Source of the DNA: Deltaproteobacteria bacterium UBA2409
GTDB lineage: Bacteria; Bdellovibrionota_C; UBA2361; DDRT01
DNA: 64,000 nt
Assembly: GCA_002343185.1 (NCBI GenBank)
Contig: DDRT01000003.1
Coordinates: 25,699-89,698 of the forward strand
Direction: 5' to 3'
The notes under the pieces are model-generated. The model searched no databases, was not told the origin of the DNA, and saw only the letters and a program-made list of their open reading frames with translations. This document shows, one piece after another, positions 27,236 through 35,800 of this stretch. Positions within the stretch are counted from its first letter, which is position 1. Every line of letters starts with the position of its first letter. A program made the translations under genes and the position numbers.

Positions 27236-27640
27236 ATGAAATATTCAGTTAGGATTTTAATGATTACCCTTATTGCTTTCCTTTTTGGTTGCGGGGGAGG
27301 GGGCGGTGGCACAGATAATGATGATAATAATCTCGATCTTGCCAACAATTTTGCAGGAACATGGTTAATTAGTAAGGAGCTAACTCAAAGTTACTGGATC
27401 TTCAATGAAGATGGTACTTTCGAAAAGAAACGCGCAGGTGAACCTGTCGATAGCAATAACCACTTTGTTGGCACTTACACTGTAATTGACGGAGCTTTGA
27501 GTGGCAAGTTTACAAACCCTGGAGTTGGCACAGGGGAAATAGAAGCAACTATTACTGAAGACGATACATTGCTAATGGATTTTATAGAACACTGGCATAC
27601 GCCTTACAAAGTAGTGCCATGCGTTGGCGTTAGGCAATAA
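27236..27640 (+). CDS. lipoprotein with glycine-rich linker, lipocalin-like size
   Basis: A 134-residue protein. MKYSVRILMITLIAFLFGC is a lipoprotein signal (Cys19), followed by a GGGGGG stretch and an Asp/Asn-rich linker. The domain (FAGTWLISKELTQSYWIFNE, later HFVGTYTVIDGALSGKF) has the antiparallel-sheet look of small lipocalin-type lipoproteins. The gene lies in an orphan-rich block and is followed by a likely hairpin terminator. Confidence 0.7.
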   Translation: MKYSVRILMITLIAFLFGCGGGGGGTDNDDNNLDLANNFAGTWLISKELTQSYWIFNEDGTFEKKRAGEPVDSNNHFVGTYTVIDGALSGKFTNPGVGTGEIEATITEDDTLLMDFIEHWHTPYKVVPCVGVRQ

Positions 27641-27660
27641 TACAAATAATAATTAATTTC

Positions 27661-27696
27661 AGCTGGGGTTCTCTTAATTTCATAGGGAGCCCAGCT
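27661..27696 (+). terminator. hairpin after the 27236 lipoprotein gene
   Basis: AGCTGGG and CCCAGCT pair perfectly over 7 bp, with weaker pairing continuing inward, about 20 nt after the stop codon. The following sequence is AT-rich but lacks a strict T-run, so termination efficiency is uncertain. Confidence 0.5.
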
Positions 27697-27772
27697 TTAA
27701 CTTATAACTCGCCTATTTTTTTACACTCTTTTAGTGGAATCTTAGCCAAGTTTGTTGAGATTAATAAAAGCC

Positions 27773-27838
27773 TAAAAACTCAGTAACTTAGAGTGAGCTT
27801 GTAGTATGTCCTAAAGCTTCAAACGGTGGCATTATAAT
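27773..27838 (+). promoter_or_regulatory. repeated upstream box plus TATAAT before the 27929 gene
   Basis: A 37-nt block (27773-27809, core TAACTTAGAGTGAGCTTGTA) is repeated nearly exactly at 28951-28987 upstream of the next gene. A consensus TATAAT follows at 27833-27838, and the second copy also has one downstream (29022-29027). This suggests a common promoter or regulator site. Confidence 0.6.
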
Positions 27839-27928
27839 AAGAGGTATATCGTCTTCCTATTCGGCCCTTATTTTGACCAATTTTTTGTGTTACATCTCCT
27901 GACGAAGGTTCCATAATGATAAATAGAT

Positions 27929-28909
27929 ATGGTTCACATTGGTTATCATGTAAGAGAAATGGCAGTCGGTGCAACCACAGATGTGAATGCTAACAAGGCC
28001 ATCACCGAAACTGGCGAAACATTGACAGATGCCGCAGTAGGAGTTAACGACGCAGCGCTGTCACCTGAGGAAGTCGGTGCATCATTAGCAACAATTCTCT
28101 GTAGATCAGGTCTACCACCTAGTGTCATAGAAAAAGCCGTACTAGGTGGAATACAGGAAGCAAAAAGAATCAAGGTTTCATCGAAGGTATCTGATACAAG
28201 AGAATCCGTTCGAAAGGAGCTGAGTCTTCCTTTGAATGCCACCGATGAAGCGGTTTCTTTAATACTGAAGGCAATGGAAATTGCCCTTAATTCTTATGCC
28301 GAGAAAAAACAAGAAATAGGTAAATTCATATCGAGAGATATAGATTCCGTCATTAGGTCAGGCGATACGGGCCTTACCTTGAAAGCTTCAGTAGATGATC
28401 AATTCATAGATTATACATTTAATCCTGGCATCGAAGGTGCAAATTCTCTAAATCAATCATTAAGAGTTGCAATGGCAAAATCCCTTCTTGAAAACGAGGA
28501 CTTTCTAAACTTTGCTTCAGAAGTTATCTCAGCAGGCTATCGGATGGACATTCATCTCATAACAAACTGGGAAAAAATTGTAGGACGTTCTCCTTTAAAC
28601 ACCATCTATCATGATTACTATTTCCGAACGCACGAGCTCTCATTTTCAGTGAGAGTCCCGAGCGGAAATGAATCCGCAGATGTGAGTTTATTTGGCTACT
28701 ACATGGACTCTGTAAGAGAGTACGGAATCGTTCAGTTGGATGCATTAAACGTGCCTGAGCGAAACTTATGGCAGAGAGTCAAAGACTACTTCCAGAGGCG
28801 AGAGGAGCTTAAACGTCTATACGGGAACCCTAATAATAGTATTTATGAATATCCGCTAAACCCCTTCTTTCTTCCAACTGCTCCTTTTGAGCCACCAGGC
28901 AACTGCTAG
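27929..28909 (+). CDS. hypothetical protein
   Basis: A 326-residue soluble protein. The better start may be ATG 27959 (MAVGATTDVNANKAIT), since the first ten residues look unlike the rest; neither has a strong Shine-Dalgarno. The N-terminus is Ala/Thr/Glu-rich and probably disordered, the centre helical, and the C-terminus ends in a proline-rich tail (YEYPLNPFFLPTAPFEPPG). The upstream box shared with the 29062 gene suggests co-regulation. No family recognised. Confidence 0.55.
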   Translation: MVHIGYHVREMAVGATTDVNANKAITETGETLTDAAVGVNDAALSPEEVGASLATILCRSGLPPSVIEKAVLGGIQEAKRIKVSSKVSDTRESVRKELSLPLNATDEAVSLILKAMEIALNSYAEKKQEIGKFISRDIDSVIRSGDTGLTLKASVDDQFIDYTFNPGIEGANSLNQSLRVAMAKSLLENEDFLNFASEVISAGYRMDIHLITNWEKIVGRSPLNTIYHDYYFRTHELSFSVRVPSGNESADVSLFGYYMDSVREYGIVQLDALNVPERNLWQRVKDYFQRREELKRLYGNPNNSIYEYPLNPFFLPTAPFEPPGNC

Positions 28910-28913
28910 CACT

Positions 28914-28937
28914 TGTCTGACCAGGCCTCCCGGCTAA
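28914..28937. repeat. family A repeat fragment
   Basis: CTGACCAGGCCTCCCGGC, 5 nt after the preceding stop codon, matches the inner arm of family A. The opposite arm is missing, so this is a truncated copy. Confidence 0.55.
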
Positions 28938-28950
28938 TGCACTTATATTG

Positions 28951-29027
28951 TAAAAATTCATTAACTTAGAGTGAGTTTGTAGTATGTTTATTCCAAGTTA
29001 GTATACGAGTTTAGAATATATTATAAT
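28951..29027 (+). promoter_or_regulatory. second copy of the 37-nt upstream box, with TATAAT
   Basis: The block 28951-28987 matches 27773-27809 with three or four differences, and TATAAT lies 34 bp further on. ATG 29062 follows with its own Shine-Dalgarno. Confidence 0.6.
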
Positions 29028-29061
29028 AACTATCGAGACTGCTTTAAACTAGGAGATACAT

Positions 29062-30012
29062 ATGGTTTCAGGTCCTAACTTTGGTGATAAACTTACTAAA
29101 CCTATCGCTGATAAACCAAGTGTTGCACATGGTGCTATTCTTCGACTTGCTGGTCTTGTTGAGGAAAAAGCTGATATTGCTGAAGCTATAAATAGCTTAA
29201 GAGAGTTGGGAGTTAATTATCATGATCTACCAAGAACAGAGAGACTATCCCTTTGGGGCGCTGCTCAAACCCTTTTTAAAGATGAAAATGCTAAATCCGC
29301 TTCTGAGGTGTTAGGAGCAGTTGGAATTAAAGCTGATCAAGAAAATGTAGGAAAAGTCTTAATCGTTACCTTTCCTTGGAGCGGTTCTTCAAAACCTGTA
29401 GATGCGCTAGCCAAGGATCTTTTCCTAGATGAAAAGATAAAAGCCTCTTTTAGTTTATTTATTGACAGAGATGTTGAGACAACACTAAGAAGAGAGTTTG
29501 GATTAGGTGGAGTTAAAACTTTTACCCCTGATTCAGGTTTCGTAAAGGCAGCTCAAGTTTTCAAGGAAGAGATCGATCCACACCTTACAGATTCTCAAAG
29601 AGATGAGCTTGATGATGCTATTAAAAGTGCGAAAGAAAAAATACTTTATGAATCTAGATCTATTATTACAGATCCTATAGGTGAAATTCAAGGACCGATT
29701 CCCTCGAAAACTCCTCATATGCGCACATTAGAAGAGAAGTATCCAGAGCTATTTTCTAGCGAGTTGAGACGATCTCTTCAACGAATAGGAATATATGATA
29801 ATGATGAGTTGACAAGACCTCCACGTAAAGAATTTCTACATACCCAAGGAACTTTTAATGAAAACACTGGAGATGAGATGAGAAGATTACATCAAGTTCT
29901 AGTCGAGATGCGAATATTACAAGATTCTCAAACCGGAGCATTATCAGAAAAATTAAGAGGAGGCCGTATCTTGCCCGAAACCAAAGGCGAGGATCCAACG
30001 AAAAAAGATTAG
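29062..30012 (+). CDS. hypothetical soluble protein
   Basis: A 316-residue protein preceded by a good AGGAGA Shine-Dalgarno. Mainly helical, with a beta-strand-like stretch VGKVLIVTFPWSGSS near residue 95 and a charged, lysine-rich C-terminal tail. No signal peptide or known motif. It shares an upstream box with the 27929 gene, although the proteins are not similar. It ends 1 nt from the convergent 107-residue gene. Confidence 0.6.
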   Translation: MVSGPNFGDKLTKPIADKPSVAHGAILRLAGLVEEKADIAEAINSLRELGVNYHDLPRTERLSLWGAAQTLFKDENAKSASEVLGAVGIKADQENVGKVLIVTFPWSGSSKPVDALAKDLFLDEKIKASFSLFIDRDVETTLRREFGLGGVKTFTPDSGFVKAAQVFKEEIDPHLTDSQRDELDDAIKSAKEKILYESRSIITDPIGEIQGPIPSKTPHMRTLEEKYPELFSSELRRSLQRIGIYDNDELTRPPRKEFLHTQGTFNENTGDEMRRLHQVLVEMRILQDSQTGALSEKLRGGRILPETKGEDPTKKD

Positions 30013-30013
30013 C

Positions 30014-30337
30014 CTAGGCAGCTAACTTTCTCTCAGCTTCTTCCTCAGAGATAACCCTCGGAAATCTTGGACCACACATATACCACCCATCTTTAGAGAC
30101 GCTTTTTATATATCGCTGCATTACATGGCCTGTTCGTTTGTCAAAGAATCCACAAACAATTGCTTGCTTTCCTTTCCACCTGGTTCTTTGAAGCCACCAG
30201 GCTCCTACTGATGGGGAGAATGCTATTGTTTCCCCTGATATGAAGATCATCTCTTCTTTTTTAAATTTGTGCCCCTCCAAAGAACCGCTTCTTACAGTGA
30301 TATCCTCGCCAGACACCTCGATTAATAGGTAGTTCAT
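30014..30337 (-). CDS. hypothetical small protein, parent of the 26998 pseudogene
   Basis: A 107-residue basic protein rich in Trp, Arg and Lys in its centre (WWLQRTRWKGKQAIVCGFF), with a second tryptophan/cysteine segment GWYMCGPRFPRV. An anciently duplicated fragment of the same family survives 3 kb away with a stop codon, which argues that this family is or was mobile or multicopy. Function unknown. The size and beta-rich pattern would fit a small SH3- or KOW-like domain, but that is a guess. Confidence 0.6.
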   Translation of the reverse strand: MNYLLIEVSGEDITVRSGSLEGHKFKKEEMIFISGETIAFSPSVGAWWLQRTRWKGKQAIVCGFFDKRTGHVMQRYIKSVSKDGWYMCGPRFPRVISEEEAERKLAA

Positions 30338-30520
30338 AAAACCCTCTAAAAAAATCTGAAATTTGCCGAAAAGTTCTCTTATGACTAGAAAAGTCTGCGA
30401 AGGGCGAGTAGGACTGCTGTAAGTCCCATGGCTGGTAGAGTTTCATCTAAAGCCCCTTATAATTAGAATAGGGTAGAAGTGCTTAAATGCGCAAGGAGGA
30501 TTTTATTGAGTTGAAAAGAG

Positions 30521-30612
30521 GTCAGACCAGACAGGTGCTAGCAGTTGCCTGGTCAGGATCTATCGTCCGCGCTAGCGGACGAAGCAGCAATAGGGCGGCC
30601 TGACCCCCAAGT
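30521..30612. repeat. palindromic repeat family A, inverted copy
   Basis: Closely matches the reverse complement of the 18352-18461 copy over most of its length, including CTGGTCAGGA, the nested GTCCGCGCTAGCGGAC, GGCGGCCTGACCCCCAAGT and AGACAGG. Its outer left end is shortened. It lies just beyond the stop of the FHA-like gene. The 183 bp before it, up to the start of the 107-residue gene, hold nothing recognisable. Confidence 0.9.
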
Positions 30613-30616
30613 CATT

Positions 30617-31108
30617 CTAATTAGCCGTAAACCTAACCTCAATCTCAGATGGAATTAGCTTTATCGTCCATTCATCAGTATTTATTGCATCTCCCGATAG
30701 AACTTCGAGCCCAGTTGATCCTCTTTTTAACCTGCAACTTCCAACACCACTAAGAGGTATAATTACATCGCAGTTAGAAGATCTCCCTATAGTGAGCTCA
30801 GTAAACATAGGAAACTTATGTCTAACTGGACCAATTCTATACTCTCCATAAAAGTCGCTTTTTTGCTCAGGAATAATTAATGTTGTGATGTGGTAGGAAT
30901 CGACATTAAAGCTTGATTCAGACAAAGCTTCGAATTCAGAAGTTTTGGTTTTAATCTTAAAACCTTCACCCTCCCTAAAGACATGAAATAAGTTAGAAGG
31001 TCCTTTCATAAATACTCCTTCTTCTCCAAATGAGCAGAAAGCCTCTCTCACTGACCAAACAGTTGGATTAGGTGAATTTGCTTCTTTAACAAATAAAAAA
31101 AGAGTCAT
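30617..31108 (-). CDS. hypothetical protein with FHA-like C-terminus
   Basis: A 163-residue soluble protein. The C-terminal segment FTELTIGRSSNCDVIIP, then GSCRLKRG and LEVLSGDAINTDEW, follows the pattern of forkhead-associated domains (GRS-x(2)-CD-I-x-P, then a beta sandwich). FHA domains bind phosphothreonine peptides. The usual SxxH is replaced by VGSCRL, so phosphopeptide binding is doubtful. It is divergent from the toxin-antitoxin promoter. Confidence 0.5.
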   Translation of the reverse strand: MTLFLFVKEANSPNPTVWSVREAFCSFGEEGVFMKGPSNLFHVFREGEGFKIKTKTSEFEALSESSFNVDSYHITTLIIPEQKSDFYGEYRIGPVRHKFPMFTELTIGRSSNCDVIIPLSGVGSCRLKRGSTGLEVLSGDAINTDEWTIKLIPSEIEVRFTAN

Positions 31109-31146
31109 CTGTATGTTCTATCGGAGAATTTAAAGAAAAGTTTCTC

Positions 31147-31175
31147 TTGACACATAGAGTTAGCTAAGCTAGACT
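31147..31175 (+). promoter_or_regulatory. toxin-antitoxin promoter with overlapping palindrome
   Basis: A consensus TTGACA (31147-31152), a 17-bp spacer and TAGACT (31170-31175). The dyad TAGCT-A-AGCTA (31161-31171) overlaps the -10, as expected for an autorepressor site. The -10 ends 7 bp before the antitoxin ATG and no Shine-Dalgarno is present, so the message should be leaderless. Confidence 0.65.
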
Positions 31176-31182
31176 AAACTAA

Positions 31183-31437
31183 ATGAAAAAAAAGCCAATA
31201 ATTAAACTAATAAATACTCATCAGGCTAAATCCGAACTATCAAAGCTGATTCGTGAGGTTGAGGAGGATGGCACTCTGATCAGGATATGTAGGAATGGAA
31301 AACCTATAGTAGAGCTAAAAAGAGTTACGGAAGTAGGAGACCCAACAATCGTTGATCCTTTACTTTCAAGAATCACAATAAAGGGTGACATTACTGAGCC
31401 AGTGAGTGAGGATGATTGGCCAAAGGAATCTCGCTAG
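31183..31437 (+). CDS. Phd/YefM-type antitoxin
   Basis: An 84-residue protein with the Phd/YefM beginning INTHQAKSELSKLIREVEED and ICRNGKPIVELKRV, the dimeric DNA-binding fold; the C-terminal tail would wrap the toxin. In such modules the antitoxin neutralises the toxin and, with it, represses the operon. The stop codon shares a nucleotide with the toxin start (TAGTG), giving tight coupling. Confidence 0.9.
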   Translation: MKKKPIIKLINTHQAKSELSKLIREVEEDGTLIRICRNGKPIVELKRVTEVGDPTIVDPLLSRITIKGDITEPVSEDDWPKESR

Positions 31438-31817
31438 TGCTGCTACTAGACACGTGTACCCTAATATGGCTGGTCGCTGGATCGAACGATCTATCAAATA
31501 GAGCAAAATCAGAAATTCAAAACTCTGGTGGTAGGTTGTTCGTATCATCGATCTCGGCACTAGAGATAGCCATAAAGGTGAGAAACAAAAAACTGAAACT
31601 ACCTATTGAAACCCAAGACTGGTTTAATGGAGCGTTAACCCATCACCAAATAGTTGAGATCCCAGTTAACTCAACAATCTCTGTAATTTCGGCAAACTTG
31701 CCCCTATATCATACAGATCCGTTTGACAGGATAATTGTTGCAACAGCCGAAAGTATGGATCTAAAAATTATTACCCCTGATAAGTATATAAAAAAATACA
31801 CTAACGTTTTTTGGTAA
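31437..31817 (+). CDS. PIN-domain toxin (VapC-like ribonuclease)
   Basis: The start chosen is GTG 31437, giving MLLLDTCTLIWLVAG, the standard PIN opening; a TTG 21 bp upstream would add seven residues without support. The acidic active-site residues are Asp5, Glu43, Asp94 (with Asp97 nearby) and probably Asp115, coordinating Mg for RNA cleavage. At 126 residues the size is normal. Targets of VapC-type toxins are often tRNAs or rRNA; the target here is unknown. The 3' end overlaps ribD by 17 nt. Confidence 0.88.
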   Translation: MLLLDTCTLIWLVAGSNDLSNRAKSEIQNSGGRLFVSSISALEIAIKVRNKKLKLPIETQDWFNGALTHHQIVEIPVNSTISVISANLPLYHTDPFDRIIVATAESMDLKIITPDKYIKKYTNVFW

Positions 31818-32775
31818 AAATGAGATCTGAATCTATACAGACTTCCTCTGAAATACTTAAAGGCGCTCTTATCCCACTACCAAGTTTTTTAGCTGTTCTT
31901 ATCACTCGTAGTTCATCATAGAAGGGTAGAAATGAGTTTAAAATCTGTCCTCCACCTTCAACAATTACTGAATCAATTCCAAAATCTAAAACTCGCTTTA
32001 GTATTGCTTCAATATCATTCTCAGGGAATGTGTATATATATCCATCAATGACTGCTTCATCATAGCCGAATAGAATTACAGGTGCAGTTGGGTTAAATAT
32101 ATTAAGCGCTCTATTATTTAATAGCCTTCTTCTCCTATCTAAAGCAATTCTGCAGGGATTTCTGCCCTTAACAAGTCTGGTATCAAGTTTTGGATTATCG
32201 ATAAGTACAGTCTCACTACCAACAAGTATTCCTGCCTCTTTTGAGCGCCATTTATGAACCTCTAAGTTAGAGCTCTCCGAGCTTAGATAAACTCGCTCTT
32301 TATTTAGAGGTGCTATGAATCCATCAGAACTTTCAGCCCATTTTAAAATAATATATGGTCTATTTTTCTTGGCTCCGCAGAAAAATCTAAAATTTTGCTC
32401 TTTAACCTTTTCTTCAAGTACTCCAGTAGTAACATCGATCCCATGATCGCGCAGGATTTTGGCTCCACCACCATTTTTGGGATCTAAGGCTCCAATTACA
32501 ACTTTTTTTATCCCAGAGTTTATGATCCTTTGAACACATGGAGGGGTTTTTCCAAAGTGAGCACATGGTTCAAGAGAGACATAAAGTGTGCAACCTGTTG
32601 GATCTTCTAGCTTTGATAAAGCATTTACTTCTGCATGAGGTCCACCATAGTATTCATGATAGCCTTCTGCTTTAATCTCAGATCCATTAGCGATAACGCA
32701 TCCAACCATCGGATTTGGGCTAACCTCCCGTTCTCCTAAGGCAGCAATTTCAATGCAACGGCTCATTAAATCCAT
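31801..32775 (-). CDS. ribD: bifunctional riboflavin biosynthesis deaminase/reductase RibD
   Basis: Deaminates and then reduces the pyrimidine intermediate of riboflavin synthesis. The N-terminal deaminase has the zinc site His47 in HAEVNAL with Glu49, Cys71 and Cys80 in LEPCAHFGKTPPC. The C-terminal reductase (from about 145) shows ILKWAESSDGFIA and the VEGGGQILNSFL motif. At 324 residues it is slightly short of the usual 360 but complete by motif. No other rib genes are nearby. Confidence 0.95.
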   Translation of the reverse strand: MDLMSRCIEIAALGEREVSPNPMVGCVIANGSEIKAEGYHEYYGGPHAEVNALSKLEDPTGCTLYVSLEPCAHFGKTPPCVQRIINSGIKKVVIGALDPKNGGGAKILRDHGIDVTTGVLEEKVKEQNFRFFCGAKKNRPYIILKWAESSDGFIAPLNKERVYLSSESSNLEVHKWRSKEAGILVGSETVLIDNPKLDTRLVKGRNPCRIALDRRRRLLNNRALNIFNPTAPVILFGYDEAVIDGYIYTFPENDIEAILKRVLDFGIDSVIVEGGGQILNSFLPFYDELRVIRTAKKLGSGIRAPLSISEEVCIDSDLIFTKKR

Positions 32776-32787
32776 AGCACTAGACTT

Positions 32788-32803
32788 ATTACTTTTAAGT
32801 AAT
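32788..32803. promoter_or_regulatory. palindrome ATTACTTTTAAGTAAT between ribD and dnaE
   Basis: A dyad with 7-bp arms in the 44-bp divergent spacer between ribD and dnaE. It lies where -10/-35 elements for both directions must sit. It could be a regulator site or simply an AT-rich coincidence. Confidence 0.35.
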
Positions 32804-32819
32804 TTAAACTAATGGGTCT

Positions 32820-35800
32820 GTGAAAGGATTCTGCCATCTTCATCTTCATACCCAGTATAGCCTGCTTGATGGTGCAAACAAGCTTCCTGATATTCTTAAC
32901 ACTGCAAAGGAAAGAGATCAGAATGCTATCGCTATGACAGACCATGGAAATCTTCATGGGGCCATTGAGTTCTATTCGGAGGCGAAAAAGATCGGGATAA
33001 AGCCAATAATTGGATGTGAGCTATATGTCACCCCCGGTTCAAGGTTTGATAAGAAAATGGAGCGACATGGAGGAGAAGGAACTAACCACCTTACTGTTCT
33101 TGCAGCTAACAATGAAGGATATAGAAACCTATGTGCTTTAAGCACTTTAGGATATAGGGAAGGTTTTTATTTTAAACCTAGAGTAGATCATGAGCTTTTA
33201 ACCCGTTATAGCGAGGGTTTAATTGTACTTAGTGGTTGTCTTGCATCTGAGCTGTCTCAGTGCGTGCTAGAAGATGACCTTAAAGGAGCTAATAAACTAC
33301 TTGATTATTATTTAAAAACATTTGGCGACAGGTTTTATCTTGAGGTTCAGCCTCATATGATCCCTGAGCAACAAAAGTTAAATAAGTTTTGTATTGAAAC
33401 AGGTAAAGAAAGAGGTATACCGATAGTTGCAACTACTGATTGCCATTATCCAAATGTTGAAGATCACTATGCACAAGAAGTTCTAATGTGCATATCTACT
33501 CAGAAAACAATTCACGATCCTACAAGACTACGGCATGTTGGATTTACACTTCACTTAAAAACCGAAAGTGAAATGGAGGCAGAACTAGGGGATGAATCTT
33601 GGGTAGGTGATGCCCTCAGGAACTCCGGTGAAATAGCAAAAAGAGTAGAGCTAAATTTCGATTTCTCAAAGCACTTTATGCCAGTCTTTGATGTGCCAGA
33701 ACCTAAAACTCCTGATGAACTAATGGCAGAGCTTTCAAGGGAGGGATTAAAAAAGAAGCTATCTCTCTTTTCACTAACAAAGCAAGAAGAAAATCCCTAC
33801 TGGGAACGTCTTGAAACAGAGATAAAACTGATTACTGAAATGGGATTCTCAGGATATTTTCTTGTAGTTTCTGATTTTATCGTGTGGGCTAAAGAAAGCG
33901 GCATTCCTGTAGGTCCAGGAAGGGGAAGTGTTGCGGGATCCCTTGTTGCCTATGCCTTAAGAATTACTGATGTTGATCCACTAAAACATAAGCTTCTTTT
34001 TGAGCGGTTTTTAAACCCTGAAAGAGTTAGTTTGCCTGATATTGACGTTGATTTCTGCATTAACGGCCGAGATAAAGTTATAGAATATGTAGTTCAAAAG
34101 TATGGAAAAGATAAAGTTGCTCAGATAGCAACTTTTGGAACCCTTAAGGCTAAGGCTGCAATAAAAGATGTTGGACGTGCACTTGGTCTTAGTTATGCCG
34201 AAACCGACAAAGTTGCTCAGTGGATACCCGCACCAAGGCAAGGATTTGATTATTCATTGCTAGATTCTCTGTCAATGGAGCCAAAGCTTCTTGAGTACTC
34301 AAGAAATGACGGAAAGGAATTAATCTCATTAGCCCTAAAACTTGAAGGACTAACAAGACACAGCTCAACACATGCTGCCGGAGTTGTAATTGGGGATAGA
34401 CCGCTAATTGAAATGCTGCCAATGATGGTCGATAAAGACGGTAGAGATGTCACTCAATATACGATGGCGTATGTTGAAAAAATCGGTCTAGTTAAGTTTG
34501 ATTTTCTCGGACTAAAAACACTAACTGTAATCCAGACAGCACTCGATCTAATAGAATCATCACGTGGAATAAAAATAGATCTTGAGACTTTATTTTTAGA
34601 AGATCCGAAAACCTATTCACTTCTCTCTGCTGGAAATACAACAGGAGTCTTTCAACTTGAATCAAGTGGAATTACCGAGATGGTTCAAAAGCTTAAACCA
34701 AACTGCTTTGACGATCTCGTAGCTATATTGGCACTTTATAGACCTGGTCCACTAGATTCAGGAATGGCAGATCATTATATTGAGAGAAAACATGGAAGGG
34801 AGCGAGTCGAGTATATTCATCCCCTTATGGAAAGAAGTCTCGCTGATACGTACGGAATCATGCTCTATCAAGAGCAGATAATGCAGCTTGCAAGAGAACT
34901 TGCTGGTTACTCACTCGGAGAAGCAGATCTTCTTAGAAAAGCCATGGGTAAAAAGATCCCTGAAGAGATGGCTAAGCAACGAGTAAGATTCGTCTCAGGA
35001 TCTGTTGAACGCGGAATACCTGAGAGATCAGCCGGTGAGATATTTGGCCAGATGGAAACTTTTGCTCGGTATGGTTTTAACAGAAGTCACTCAGTTGCAT
35101 ATGCAATGGTGTCTTATCAGACTGCATATTTAAAGGCTCACTACCCAGTTGAGTTTATGGCAGCTCTCATGAGCAATGAGGCTGGGGATACTGATAAAAT
35201 ACTTAAAGATCTAAATGAATGCAGAAAGCAGAATATGGAGATTCTGCCCCCTGATGTTAATCAAAGTACAGCAAGTTTTTCAGTTTCGGGAAATGCGATC
35301 AGATACGGACTAAGTGCAGTAAAAGGAATAGGTGATAAGGCTGTTGAATTAATAATTGCAGAACGTGAGCGAGGAGGTGACTTTAAATCGATCGATGATT
35401 TTATCTCCAGAATGGATTCGCTCAATAAAAGAGTTATCGAAAGTTTAATTAAATGTGGAGCCTTTGATGGAACAGGCGAGTCGAGACGAGGAATGCTCGA
35501 AGCTCTTGAAGGACTCTTAAAGAAAGCTAAAACCAAAGACAATGGACAGCTTTCACTCTTTGGTACTGCACCACTTAAAAGAGAAGTGCCTGAGTGGCCT
35601 ATTAATCAAAAACTCAGTTTCGAAAGAGAGGCCCTTGGCTTTTATATTTCAGGACACCCTCTTGAGAAATTTAGAGCAGAACTAAAAAAACTTGGCGTCC
35701 TTTCAACGGATGATATTAAGAGTTCTAGCCCCAGTGTTAGGATCGCCGGTGTTGTAACTCAGCTCAAATTAAAAAACACAAAAAAGGGAGATAGATATGC

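Noticed and set aside
30261..30446. Small minus-strand frame upstream of the 107-residue gene
   Set aside because: It runs in another frame over the start of that gene, with no ribosome-binding site.
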